Assembly: GCA_937899835.1 (NCBI GenBank)
Contig: CALCCE010000237.1
Coordinates: 1 to 53,007, forward strand
Direction of reading: 5' to 3'
DNA: 53,007 nucleotides
From: an uncultured Flavobacteriales bacterium
GTDB lineage: Bacteria > Bacteroidota > Bacteroidia > Flavobacteriales_G > Salibacteraceae
A program made the translations under genes and the position numbers. The notes below the pieces were generated by a model. It made no database searches and had not been told where the DNA came from. It saw only the letters and a program-made list of their open reading frames with translations. This document shows positions 7,884 through 16,638 of this stretch, piece by piece; position 1 is the stretch's first letter, and each line of letters starts with the position of its first letter.

Positions 7884-10138
7884 TGCTCCGTTTCATCCTT
7901 CTTTTCGTTGGTTTATTGCTTTTGCGAGTGAGCATGGCCCAGGAGGTGCGGCTGAGCGAAGCCATGTTTCGCAACGAGGCCACCCTGCTGGACGAAGATG
8001 GCGATGCTCCCGATTGGGTGGAGCTGGAAAATTACGGTAGTAACGCGATCGACCTTACCGGCTGGGGATTGTCTGACGATCCTAACGAACCTTTCAAATG
8101 GGTATTTCCCAATCGGGTGTTGGCTCCCGGGCAAACCTTGATTGTATTTGCTTCTGACAAGAACCGTTTCGGAGACGTGTTGCATACGAGTTTTGGCATT
8201 CGTCATCAACAAGAAGGCGTTTACCTCGCGCATCCCGACAGCACATTGATTGATTCTATTGCACCAAGTTGCACCCCACCGGGAATTTCCATCGGCAAGG
8301 TGGGAAATGGTCAGGCCCTGGTGCACTTTGACCCACCATCGCCGGGAAGTGTGAACCTGATTACGGATACGGTGCTGCTTGACCTCGATCCTGATACGGT
8401 AAGTTTTACCCATCCTCCCGGATTTTATGAAGAGGCGTTTGAGTTGCAACTCAGCGGTGCAAGAACCGATACGAGGCTCTATTATACTTTCAACGGTTCG
8501 GTGCCCGACGAAGAGGCGAACCTGTACACCGAAGCGCTGAACATTAAGTCCCGCATTCGGATTGAGAACGACCTTGCCGACATTCCAACGGCGGCTACCT
8601 GGAAAGAACCCCAAGGCGATGTATTTAAAATCAACACGATTAAGGTGGCACCTTTTCGAAGCGGTTGTCGGGTGGGCCCCGTGGAAACCAACTCTTACCT
8701 GGTGGGCAACCGTATTGCTGACCGTTATCCGGTGCCGATCGTCTCGCGCACCGTTCGCAAAAGCGATTTTTTTAGCGACAGCAGAGGCATTTACGTACAG
8801 GGCGACAACCAAAACAGCTTACAGAAAGGCCGGGACTGGGAGCGAGACGCACACATTGAATACTTTCTTCAAGGCGGAGAACTGGTGTTGGAACAAGATT
8901 GTGGGGTACGCATCCATGGTTTGGGTTCGCGCAGTTTTCCGCAAAAGTCGCTGCGGCTCTATGCGCGTGAGGACTATGGAAAAGCCACTTTCGACTACCC
9001 GTTTTTTCCGCAAACCACCATGGGTCAGTTTACCCGTTTGGTCTTGCGCACCGCGGAGTCGGACAAGATCAATTCTTTGATTACTGATCCTTTGTGCCAT
9101 GCCTTGGTACAGAATATGGACGTGCGTGGCCAGGGGTTCCAGCCGGTAGTGGTATTTCTCAATGGGGAATATTGGGGCGTGCACAACTTGCGGGAACGGC
9201 AAGACGAGTATTTCCTGGCCAGCTACACGGGCTACTCGAAGGATAGCTTCGACATTATTGAAACCACCATTTTTGATGCCTCTGAATTGTCGGCGGGTTC
9301 TGAAGACCATTACACTGATTTGCTGATCTACGCTAACAATAATGACCTGGCAGATCCGGTACACTATGCCTATGTGGGAACACAAATGGACATCGATAAT
9401 TTCATTGAGTATTATGTGGCCGAGCTTTACTTTTCCAACTACGATTGGCCGGGCAATAACAAGAAGTTTTGGCGTCCGCAAACGCAGGACGGTCGTTGGC
9501 GGTGGTTGTTTTTCGATTGCGATAACTGCCTCAACGTGCTCAATCTCGACCACTTTCGAGACTTTTTTGCTCCCGACAATGAGTTTACGGTGTACCAGCC
9601 CTGGGCCACCATTCTCATTCGAAATTTGCTGAAGAACGAAGATTTCAGGCGGCAGCTACAGGCGCGGATGTATTACCACATGAGCGAGAGTTTTACGCCA
9701 GAGCAGTTCATTCGAAAACTGCGCGCCATTCGCGACATCTACACACCATTGATGGCCGAACACATTCAGCGTTGGAATTCGCCCGAATCGTATCCCATTT
9801 GGTGGAGAAACACTGAGGAGCTGGAGTTTTTCGCCTTGCAACGGCCTGCCATCATGGCCCGGCAGATGAATACTTATTTTCAGTCGCCGGTGAAGCTCTA
9901 TCCGAACCCGGTTTCGGAAAACCTGCAGGTGCTCACCAACCTCAATTGGGAAACCGATGCCACCATCGAGGTGTATGATGCTTTGGGCAACTGCATCTAC
10001 CGCGAACGCCGTAGCGGCATGTCGGGCTTCGACGATTGGGCCCTGAACTGTTCGGAGTTGGCTCCGGGCATCTACGTATTCCGACTGGAGTATGGCAAGG
10101 TGATCTTTCGGGAGAAATTCATCGTGGCGGGGAGCTAA
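7883..10138 (+). CDS. Secreted lamin-tail / CotH-kinase-like protein with type IX sorting domain
   Basis: A 751-residue secreted protein. Domains in order are a signal peptide (residues 1-19), a lamin-tail domain (about 22-100, with D-W-V-E-L-E-N-Y-G and L-T-G-W-G-L-S-D), a chitobiase-like segment (about 165-260), a CotH kinase domain (about 280-640) and a type IX sorting module (about 675-751, starting V-K-L-Y-P-N-P). Residues expected of an active CotH-type kinase are visible: K355 in Q-K-S-L-R, E438 in Y-W-G-V-H-N-L-R-E-R, D521 and N525 in Y-D-W-P-G-N-N, and D545-x-D547 in F-F-D-C-D. Members studied elsewhere phosphorylate spore-coat proteins. Here the substrate would be extracellular or cell-surface. 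Start and stop overlap with the upstream barrel gene implies co-expression. Confidence 0.85.
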   Translation: MLRFILLFVGLLLLRVSMAQEVRLSEAMFRNEATLLDEDGDAPDWVELENYGSNAIDLTGWGLSDDPNEPFKWVFPNRVLAPGQTLIVFASDKNRFGDVLHTSFGIRHQQEGVYLAHPDSTLIDSIAPSCTPPGISIGKVGNGQALVHFDPPSPGSVNLITDTVLLDLDPDTVSFTHPPGFYEEAFELQLSGARTDTRLYYTFNGSVPDEEANLYTEALNIKSRIRIENDLADIPTAATWKEPQGDVFKINTIKVAPFRSGCRVGPVETNSYLVGNRIADRYPVPIVSRTVRKSDFFSDSRGIYVQGDNQNSLQKGRDWERDAHIEYFLQGGELVLEQDCGVRIHGLGSRSFPQKSLRLYAREDYGKATFDYPFFPQTTMGQFTRLVLRTAESDKINSLITDPLCHALVQNMDVRGQGFQPVVVFLNGEYWGVHNLRERQDEYFLASYTGYSKDSFDIIETTIFDASELSAGSEDHYTDLLIYANNNDLADPVHYAYVGTQMDIDNFIEYYVAELYFSNYDWPGNNKKFWRPQTQDGRWRWLFFDCDNCLNVLNLDHFRDFFAPDNEFTVYQPWATILIRNLLKNEDFRRQLQARMYYHMSESFTPEQFIRKLRAIRDIYTPLMAEHIQRWNSPESYPIWWRNTEELEFFALQRPAIMARQMNTYFQSPVKLYPNPVSENLQVLTNLNWETDATIEVYDALGNCIYRERRSGMSGFDDWALNCSELAPGIYVFRLEYGKVIFREKFIVAGS

Positions 10139-10627
10139 CCATTTCGTTTCCCTTGCTGGCCCGGGTGAAATCAGTTTTCGCCCTGGATAGGCACTTCAGA
10201 GCCATCCAACGCTGCAAAGCAATCCATCTATTATCCATGCTACCGACGGTTGAAACAGTCGGTAAGGCTTCTGGAAGAGGTTTTACCCGGATAGGTTGAA
10301 ACCGTTACTCCTCTACTTCTTTTGTCATTAGCTTCAGGGGATGTAGCCACGGTGCAAATACCCATAGAAATTGATGAAAATTGCCCAAAGGAAAAATGGG
10401 AATAAGGTCGGTCCTTTGTAGTGGAAGATCAAAGTAACTGACCTCCAACTCATCGTTTTAGGTTGGTGGAGCAAGAGTACCTAAAGGCGGTTTAGAGTGA
10501 ATTAAATTATACCTGACTCAAAGCTGAATAGACGCTCCAGTTACCCATTTACCCGCCATATTATCGAATAGCCCCCCCATTCGATACAGGCCCGACTCTT
10601 ATTTATTCATGCTCAAACTTAGAAGCA
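10139..10627. other. 489-base intergenic region
   Basis: No gene is supported here; short open frames lack start context and codon pattern. A 7-base inverted repeat, TACCGAC and GTCGGTA (10241-10264), encloses GGTTGAAAC, and the same nine bases recur at 10296-10304. There is no T-run after the hairpin, so it is not a convincing intrinsic terminator. No TAnnTTTG box was found close to the next start. The region may be decayed sequence left by rearrangement. Confidence 0.4.
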
Positions 10628-13315
10628 ATGTATTTAAAAAATGTGTGCTGCGGGGGCAATCGATCAGTGCTGCAAAATTTGTGCGGCTGGGGAATTTCTC
10701 TCACGCTTTTAACCTCAAATGTTGTTCAATCTCAAACCCCGTATATTCCTCCGGATTATTTCAATGAAGATTATTCAGGCGATTATGTATTCATCGCCAA
10801 CCATGGGCAACTCCGGGATACAGACAAGAATCCTGTACCACAGGTTCAATACTACTCACAGAGCAACTATCCCTTACTGTTTTTCCAAGACGACCGCATG
10901 AGCTTCGTGCAGTTGGAGCCACCAGAAACCACTCAGGGGAACTATCAATATCTCCGTGTAGATATGCTCTTTGATTGCCAACCGGAAAACGGCTGTGGTA
11001 GTCAATTAATCGCTACTGATCAAGCTGCATACCATTATAATTATTTCTTGCCTCATACCGGAAACCAAGGCATTACCAACGTTGCCAACCATAAGCGATT
11101 GGTGTATGAAGGCGCTTATCCGAATATTGATTTCCACCTATCCAGTAATGCCATGGGGCCTAAAATGGCAGTTGTTGTTCATGAAAATGCCAACCCTAAT
11201 CTGATCCACTTAAAATTTGAGGGCCAGGACAAGCTTGAAAATACGGTGGACGGAATAAAAATATTCCTGGAGGCCTGGGAGTTGGTATTGCCCCATGCAA
11301 TTGCTTATGAGGTAGATCAAAACCAGCAGATGACCTTGCTTCCCTGGGTAGCCACTTTTATGCACAATGGTAGTGGAGATGTCACAGTGAATACGGGTGC
11401 TTATGACGCCAGTAAAAAACTGGTCTTATTAATTGGAGCGCCTGAAACAGCGGGAAGATCTGGCGGACCACAAAATTGCTGGTCCACCTACATTGGTGGC
11501 TTTGGCGACTTTGATGAAGTAAACGATATGAAGGTGGACGGGAATGAGAACCTCTACATAACGGGCAGTGCAGGATCACCTGATTTTCCAACTGTCGTAG
11601 GAGCTGGTATTAGCTCTTTTAATGCTTTTACGGATGGCTATGTAAGCAAGTTCAATAATGATGGGCGCTTACTTTTTACGACTTTTATTGGAGGCAATTT
11701 AGATGACAATTGTAGGTCTATCTTCATTGATGCCTCAGAGCATATCTTCTTCACCTTAGAGGCATCATCTCATAACATTCCGATGAACTGCAACAATGCT
11801 TCAGGAGAATATTGTCAATCCTATTCACATCCTCCTAATTCGGGTTTTGTAGAGCCGTATATCGGGAAGTTGAATTCCACGGGAGATGTGTTTCTGTATG
11901 GAAGTTATCTAGGTGGTTCTGGGGAAGATCGGGTGCCAAAGGGAGGTATATACGTTGACCCTGCTGACAACTGGACTATCGTGGGTTATACCGACAGTCC
12001 CGATTTTCCGGTTCAGAACCTGACTGGGGCTTACAATCAATCGACGATTACCCGAAAAAGTGGATTTATTTTTCAGCTCGATCAAAGTTTCACAAATACA
12101 TGGTCTACCTTCTTTTCATCCAGCCGTGATGATGAAATTACCGCCCTTGCAGGAAAGCCCACCGGTGAAATATTGATTGGAGGGCTAACTACTGCCAATG
12201 AGGCCGGAGACATGAGTTGTGCACCTGCAACCAATGGAGGCCTACCCTTGTGTGATCCCTTAAGCGGTGCAGCTTATTTTCAGGACGAGCCTGCGCGTAT
12301 GTTTATCGCTGAATTTTCAGATAGTAAAACGATGGTTTGGTCCAGCTTTTTTGGAGAACCAGGTAGTTTATTGGCAAGCCTGCGCGATGTTGAATACGAC
12401 AGCCAGGGCAATATCCTGGTTCTCGGAAGTGTGAATACCAACAGTACACAATCCACTTGTAATGCTCCTACTTTGGGCAGTGGTTTTCCGCTATGCACTC
12501 GCTCTGGGGCCTACAACAGCAATGTTCCCAAAGGAAGCAACGACATTTTCTTAGGTCGATTTTCTTCTACCTATGCATACGATTGGGGCTTTTTGTGGGG
12601 CGGAAGCCAGTCCGATGATGCCAACCGGATTGCGGTAGACGCAAACGAAAATATCTACCTCACAGGAGCTACCAGTAGTAACGATTTTCCTCTAAAATAT
12701 AAATGGGACTTTTACTATCAACATGGTTTTGCGGATGGGAATTCGACCTCCCGTAGTGACCCCATTATCATGGGTTTTGATGCGGATGGCCAAGATCGAT
12801 GGGCGACTTATTATGGCGGGCCTTTTACCAGTAATCAAAGCAATCCGAATTTCAGGTTATCCGAATATTCCAATTCGGTTACCGTTGGCCCGAATGGCAG
12901 CATTTATATGGGTGGAATCACCACCAGTAGCGGCTTTCCTTATCAATGCAATCTGGCCATACAGTATTGCCGGAGTTCCCCACAAGGCAATAGCAATGAT
13001 TTGGATGAAGGCTTTATCGTACGTTTTGATGTATCGCAAATTTTGCATTTGAAAGAACATTACGATGGTGCAACTCCCTTTTCTATTGCTCCCAATCCAG
13101 CAACGGACTATCTCATCTTAAATTGGGAGCAGTTGAACACGAGTGGTTACCGCGTGCAAGTGGTTACCGCAAGTGGACAAGAAGTATTGGAGTTAAATGT
13201 TGCGGAAACAACCCCTCAGGCATTTATTCCTTTACCTGATATGGTGAAGGGGCTTTACATCGTGAACGTTTACGCAGAAGGAGCCATCTTTTCTTGTAAA
13301 TTCATACACCAGTAG
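10628..13315 (+). CDS. Secreted SBBP-repeat beta-propeller protein with type IX sorting domain
   Basis: An 895-residue protein. After a hydrophobic N-terminus (about residues 18-36), residues 45-270 match the region that precedes SBBP repeats in many Bacteroidota proteins (F-I-A-N-H-G-Q, V-Y-E-G-A-Y-P-N-I-D). From about 285 to 800 run at least six SBBP/propeller repeats of the form W-S-T-Y-I-G-G...D-x-x-G-N-x-Y-I-T-G...S-x-D-F-P. The C-terminus (about 815-895, F-S-I-A-P-N-P) is a type IX sorting module. Function is unknown; adhesion or surface binding is typical. A hand count of 11041-11100 gives 26 G+C of 60, lower than the polysaccharide operon, suggesting a different origin. The next gene starts 11 bases after its stop. 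Confidence 0.8.
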   Translation: MYLKNVCCGGNRSVLQNLCGWGISLTLLTSNVVQSQTPYIPPDYFNEDYSGDYVFIANHGQLRDTDKNPVPQVQYYSQSNYPLLFFQDDRMSFVQLEPPETTQGNYQYLRVDMLFDCQPENGCGSQLIATDQAAYHYNYFLPHTGNQGITNVANHKRLVYEGAYPNIDFHLSSNAMGPKMAVVVHENANPNLIHLKFEGQDKLENTVDGIKIFLEAWELVLPHAIAYEVDQNQQMTLLPWVATFMHNGSGDVTVNTGAYDASKKLVLLIGAPETAGRSGGPQNCWSTYIGGFGDFDEVNDMKVDGNENLYITGSAGSPDFPTVVGAGISSFNAFTDGYVSKFNNDGRLLFTTFIGGNLDDNCRSIFIDASEHIFFTLEASSHNIPMNCNNASGEYCQSYSHPPNSGFVEPYIGKLNSTGDVFLYGSYLGGSGEDRVPKGGIYVDPADNWTIVGYTDSPDFPVQNLTGAYNQSTITRKSGFIFQLDQSFTNTWSTFFSSSRDDEITALAGKPTGEILIGGLTTANEAGDMSCAPATNGGLPLCDPLSGAAYFQDEPARMFIAEFSDSKTMVWSSFFGEPGSLLASLRDVEYDSQGNILVLGSVNTNSTQSTCNAPTLGSGFPLCTRSGAYNSNVPKGSNDIFLGRFSSTYAYDWGFLWGGSQSDDANRIAVDANENIYLTGATSSNDFPLKYKWDFYYQHGFADGNSTSRSDPIIMGFDADGQDRWATYYGGPFTSNQSNPNFRLSEYSNSVTVGPNGSIYMGGITTSSGFPYQCNLAIQYCRSSPQGNSNDLDEGFIVRFDVSQILHLKEHYDGATPFSIAPNPATDYLILNWEQLNTSGYRVQVVTASGQEVLELNVAETTPQAFIPLPDMVKGLYIVNVYAEGAIFSCKFIHQ

Positions 13316-13326
13316 TCGTGAGAAAT

Positions 13327-14724
13327 ATGCATCCCCAATCACGTAGAAATCAATTGCAAGACTTTCAATTTTTGTTGGTGTTGCTGCCTTGCTTCTTGTT
13401 CTGTCAATGGGTATCTGGGCAAGACTTTCAACCACTCGGTGGTGGAGTAACCAATGGAAATGGTGGTCATTTGATCCTCGATACGGAGGTAGATCATATC
13501 AATGGTGTGCTCTATGTATCGGGAATCTTTGCTGAGATGAACAATATACCTTGCAATTGCATTGCACGGTGGGATGGGGTGCAATGGGATTCTTTGGGAA
13601 GTGGCGCAGCAGGTTGCCTGCCCGGAGGGCCACCAGTAAGGAGTATGGTGCTTTACAAGGGCGATTTGTACGCAGCAGGGAGTTTTCGCACGGGCGTAAA
13701 TTTTGCCCGATGGAACGGTGCAACTTGGGACAGTATTGCAGGATTCGCAGGAACTATCAATGGGTTTCTTGAGCATCAGGATACCCTTTGGGCACTTGGT
13801 AGCTTTGAACAAATTGCTGGCGTTACTTCACCTTTCATTATCAAATATGATGGCCAAAACTGGCACTCTTTTGTTGATAGCCACAACTTGGAGGGAACGA
13901 ACTTCGCAGCTGCCGCATTTTATAAAGGAGAGTTGTACGTTGGAGGAAATTTTTGGGACGATGATCTTGGAATTGAGGATTTGGCGAAATGGAATGGTCA
14001 GGAGTTTGAAAGGGTAGGTACTGGAATACAAGGTAGTCTCTCCAGTGTAGGCGATATGTTGATCTTCAATGATCGGTTATATGTTTCAGGCCTGTTCTCT
14101 GAAGACGACGGTAGCCCTGGAAATTCTGTCATGGCATGGGACGGCAGCAATTGGGACAATTTGCAAGGCGGTGTGGGCGAAAAGGGCAACCCCACGGTGT
14201 ATGATTTGAATGTTTTAGATGGAAAATTGTACGTGTCAGGAGTATTCCAAACTGCAGGAGATGCAAATGCCAACCACATCGCCTGGTGGGACGACCGTCA
14301 ATGGTGTGGTGTCAACGATTCTTTTGGCAATGTGATCACCAGAATAGAAAAGTTTCAAAACGAACTGGTCATTACCGGCAACTTTACTGCAATCAGTGGC
14401 CAGCCGCAAAACCGAATCGCCAGTCGTCTTTTCTCCACTCCTCCGGATAATTGCGGATCGCCGGTGGGCCTTTTTGCCTTTAACCAACAAGAAGATTGGT
14501 TTCGCATCTTTCCCAACCCTACACACAACCAGTTTCAAATCAGCACAACCGTGGGGATTACCGAGGGCATACCGATCACGGTATATGATGTCTATGGGGT
14601 AGTGGTTTATCAAAAAATATGGGAGGGGGAACCGGATTTTACCATCTCCTCTCAATCCTGGGCCTCCGGCGTGTATTTCGTGCATATCGGAACCGATGAG
14701 CCTCTTCGGTTGGTCAAAAATTAA
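13327..14724 (+). CDS. Secreted Kelch-like repeat protein with type IX sorting domain
   Basis: The protein has 465 residues from the ATG at 13327; an in-frame GTG at 13318 would add three residues. The signal peptide (hydrophobic FQFLLVLLPCFLFCQW, cleavage after VSGQ) is followed by about seven repeats of the pattern Y-V-S/G-G-x-F...I-A-R/x-W-D-G-x-x-W-D-S-L-G. This is seen in Bacteroidota galactose-oxidase or Kelch-like propellers and probably builds one propeller over residues 32-385. The type IX sorting module covers about 390-465 (F-R-I-F-P-N-P). It probably forms an operon with the preceding SBBP protein because the gap is only 11 bases. Ligand unknown; extracellular location is well supported. 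Confidence 0.8.
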   Translation: MHPQSRRNQLQDFQFLLVLLPCFLFCQWVSGQDFQPLGGGVTNGNGGHLILDTEVDHINGVLYVSGIFAEMNNIPCNCIARWDGVQWDSLGSGAAGCLPGGPPVRSMVLYKGDLYAAGSFRTGVNFARWNGATWDSIAGFAGTINGFLEHQDTLWALGSFEQIAGVTSPFIIKYDGQNWHSFVDSHNLEGTNFAAAAFYKGELYVGGNFWDDDLGIEDLAKWNGQEFERVGTGIQGSLSSVGDMLIFNDRLYVSGLFSEDDGSPGNSVMAWDGSNWDNLQGGVGEKGNPTVYDLNVLDGKLYVSGVFQTAGDANANHIAWWDDRQWCGVNDSFGNVITRIEKFQNELVITGNFTAISGQPQNRIASRLFSTPPDNCGSPVGLFAFNQQEDWFRIFPNPTHNQFQISTTVGITEGIPITVYDVYGVVVYQKIWEGEPDFTISSQSWASGVYFVHIGTDEPLRLVKN

Positions 14725-14725
14725 A

Positions 14726-14748
14726 CCTCAAGGCAGGTGCGCCTGAGG
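14726..14748 (-). terminator. Possible intrinsic terminator for the DUF2490 transcript
   Basis: CCTCA-A-GGC pairs with GCC-TGAGG around a six-base loop (8 pairs, one bulged A). On the minus strand the stem is followed by TTTAATTTTT, which fits an intrinsic terminator for the gene ending at 14856. On the plus strand no T-run follows. Confidence 0.4.
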
Positions 14749-14855
14749 AAAGGCAACAAGAAAAAGGTGAAAATCTTAGAGTAATATGGTGTGTCGCCAG
14801 GAAGCTGCGGTCCAACCTCATTTTGGGAGGCTATCAGTTTAAAGCCTGTACTGCA

Positions 14856-15536
14856 CTAATCTTCTTTCCGCAGGTCGATGCCGTAAGTGAGCGACATGCC
14901 CATAATGAAGGTGCGCTCGGGAAACCTGACGTTGGTTTCTTGCTCTACCCGAAAAAAGGATTCCAGGTCGATGCGGGGCGTGATGCGGTTGTACATTCCA
15001 AAAGTGAAACGAAACCGGCGGATTTCGTCTTTGTCGTCCATGCGGTAAAATACTTCACCGCCCACATAAGGATAGGCCTTTTTGCTGAGGTTGTAGCGGG
15101 TACTGAGTTTGGCCCGTAAAAACTGCACGGTTTGGTCTTCCAATTCTTCGGAGGAACGCTGCCAGCGGGCCCTAAACTTCCAATCGAAATTTAGTTTTTT
15201 GGGCTCTAAGCTGTAGTACAAATCCGTCGAAACCCGGTTGCGGTCGTTTCTGCCCCGGTCAGTGTACCGGTAGTTCAACTTCACTTTGAAGTCTTTGAGG
15301 AAACGCACGGCCACGCCTGGCTCAAAAAAGATGCTTTTGTAGCGGGGATAGTTCATTTCGAACCGTGCTTGCTGCTCGTATTCCAAGCTCAGCCATTGGT
15401 TCGTACGCACTTGCAAACCTGCTCCGGTCCACAATTCTTGGGCTTGTAAGGTGCTACAACCCAATACAACCAACAAAGCGAGTAGGGAAAAGCGCCAACC
15501 GAAATGAAACCGAGAATACAACAAACTGCGTGTCAC
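14856..15536 (-). CDS. DUF2490 outer-membrane beta-barrel protein
   Basis: A 226-residue exported protein with a signal peptide (hydrophobic SLLALLVVLGC, cleavage after TLQAQ), then E-L-W-T-G-A-G-L-Q-V and alternating strands to a C-terminal G-M-S-L-T-Y-G-I-D. Motifs such as Y-R-Y-T-D-R-G-R-N-D and the R-A-R-W-Q-R strand match DUF2490 proteins, predicted outer-membrane barrels of unknown function. The cysteine in the signal region (V-L-G-C-S) could instead be read as a lipobox, but the downstream A-Q-E cleavage site is the more typical reading. It lies 44 bases downstream of a 41-codon lipoprotein gene on the same strand and probably shares its transcript. Confidence 0.8.
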   Translation of the reverse strand: MTRSLLYSRFHFGWRFSLLALLVVLGCSTLQAQELWTGAGLQVRTNQWLSLEYEQQARFEMNYPRYKSIFFEPGVAVRFLKDFKVKLNYRYTDRGRNDRNRVSTDLYYSLEPKKLNFDWKFRARWQRSSEELEDQTVQFLRAKLSTRYNLSKKAYPYVGGEVFYRMDDKDEIRRFRFTFGMYNRITPRIDLESFFRVEQETNVRFPERTFIMGMSLTYGIDLRKED

Positions 15537-15580
15537 CGTGAGGTAACAAAGCTACGGTTTTCAGACTCGATTTACCGTTG

Positions 15581-15706
15581 TCAGTACATGCGTCCGTGCG
15601 CTTTGGGTGGCGGCTTACGTTGGGGTTTGCTGGAAGCGCAGGCGGAAAAGGTCCAGGCTGCCAGGGCGAGGACAGCCAACAGTAAGAAGGTACGGGTCTT
15701 GTTCAT
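15581..15706 (-). CDS. 41-residue lipoprotein
   Basis: A small minus-strand gene from the ATG at 15704-15706 to a TGA at 15581-15583. The product begins MNKTRTFLLLAVLALAAW, a classic lipoprotein signal, with the lipobox T-F-S-A-C placing the lipidated cysteine at residue 23. The mature part is only 19 residues: C-A-S-S then a basic, proline-rich S-K-P-Q-R-K-P-P-P-K ending H-G-R-M-Y. The strongly cationic mature peptide could contact lipopolysaccharide or peptidoglycan; that is inference. The downstream DUF2490 barrel gene follows after 44 bases. It has no recognised family. Confidence 0.65.
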   Translation of the reverse strand: MNKTRTFLLLAVLALAAWTFSACASSKPQRKPPPKAHGRMY

Positions 15707-15787
15707 CTATTCCCTTACGCACCAGCACGTCGGAAGTTCCGACTTTCAGGCTTTTTTTACGCCCTCGTGCAACAGGTTGGATTTGCC

Positions 15788-15795
15788 TACTTTTG
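15788..15795 (+). promoter_or_regulatory. -7 promoter box for the main polysaccharide operon
   Basis: TACTTTTG, an exact TAnnTTTG match, lies 18 bases before the GTG start at 15814. It argues against a longer upstream coding start and is the only box seen ahead of the six-gene run to 24824. Confidence 0.45.
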
Positions 15796-15813
15796 AGCCG
15801 CTATTTTTTACCG

Positions 15814-16602
15814 GTGAGCGGATTTGATGCCAAACAATTTTGGGAGCAACGGCTTCAGCGCGACTACTCTTTGAAAGGAGTCGGCTACGAAAGCCTGGGC
15901 AAAGGGTTCAATTATTGGCTCTATCGCATTCGTCGGCATTTGTTTCGCCAGGAGGTCAACGGCCTCGGCCTACAACCCGCTGCCGCTAAAGTGCTCGACA
16001 TTGGTTCGGGTACCGGGTTTTACCTCACCCAGCTGCAAAGCTTAGGCTTTCGCAATGTAACCGGTAGCGACCTTACCGAAACGGCAGTCGGGCACTTGCA
16101 ACAAAACTTTTCTGGATACCAGGTAGTACAAATGGACATCAGCTCCGGGGAGTTGCCATTGGAAGAAAGATTTGATCTTATTACTTGTTTCGACGTGCTG
16201 TTTCACATTGTAGACGATACTCGCTTTGATCAGGCCATTGCCAACGTGGCCCGATTGCTAAAGCCGGGAGGGGTGTTTTTGTTTTCAGACAACTTTGCCC
16301 ACAAAGAAGAACGCAGAACTCACCACGTAAGCCGCAGTCGGAAAGACATTGAAACCAGCTTGCGCAAAGCGGGCCTGGAACCGGGACCTACACAGGCCAT
16401 GTTTGTTTTGTTGAACGAACCTGCACGCAGCGAATCGGGCAGCATTCACAATTGGTGGAAAGGCGTAGTGTTGTTTCACCGGTATTTAAAGCCTTTGGGC
16501 TGGCTCACCGGAGCGCTGTTGTATCCATTGGAGAAATCGTTGTTGGCCCAACGAAGTGAAGGGCCTTCAACCTTAATGATGCGTTGCCGTAAAGCAACTT
16601 AA
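15814..16602 (+). CDS. Class I SAM-dependent methyltransferase
   Basis: The protein has 262 residues from the GTG at 15814 (V-S-G-F-D-A-K-Q-F-W). The open frame continues upstream, but that part overlaps the promoter box and the opposite-strand lipoprotein gene and does not look like protein. Motif I, V-L-D-I-G-S-G-T-G, lies near residues 61-69. The acidic residue after strand 2 is in G-S-D-L-T-E, and the motif L-L-K-P-G-G-V-F-L-F is present. Members near glycosyltransferases usually methylate a sugar or the lipid-linked glycan in the cytoplasm. Target atom and sugar are not predictable. First gene of a compact operon; the asparagine-synthetase-like gene starts 36 bases later. Confidence 0.8.
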   Translation: MSGFDAKQFWEQRLQRDYSLKGVGYESLGKGFNYWLYRIRRHLFRQEVNGLGLQPAAAKVLDIGSGTGFYLTQLQSLGFRNVTGSDLTETAVGHLQQNFSGYQVVQMDISSGELPLEERFDLITCFDVLFHIVDDTRFDQAIANVARLLKPGGVFLFSDNFAHKEERRTHHVSRSRKDIETSLRKAGLEPGPTQAMFVLLNEPARSESGSIHNWWKGVVLFHRYLKPLGWLTGALLYPLEKSLLAQRSEGPSTLMMRCRKAT

Positions 16603-16638
16603 TTCGGGTGGTGCAAGGCCTGGACCAAGATTAAAACC

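Noticed and set aside
10241-10264. Hairpin after the CotH gene as an intrinsic terminator
   Set aside because: The stem has seven pairs with a ten-base loop and no T-run follows on either strand.
15607-15813. Upstream extension of the methyltransferase reading frame
   Set aside because: It overlaps the opposite-strand lipoprotein gene and the exact promoter box at 15788-15795, and its translation is arginine-rich without family similarity. The GTG at 15814 fits better.
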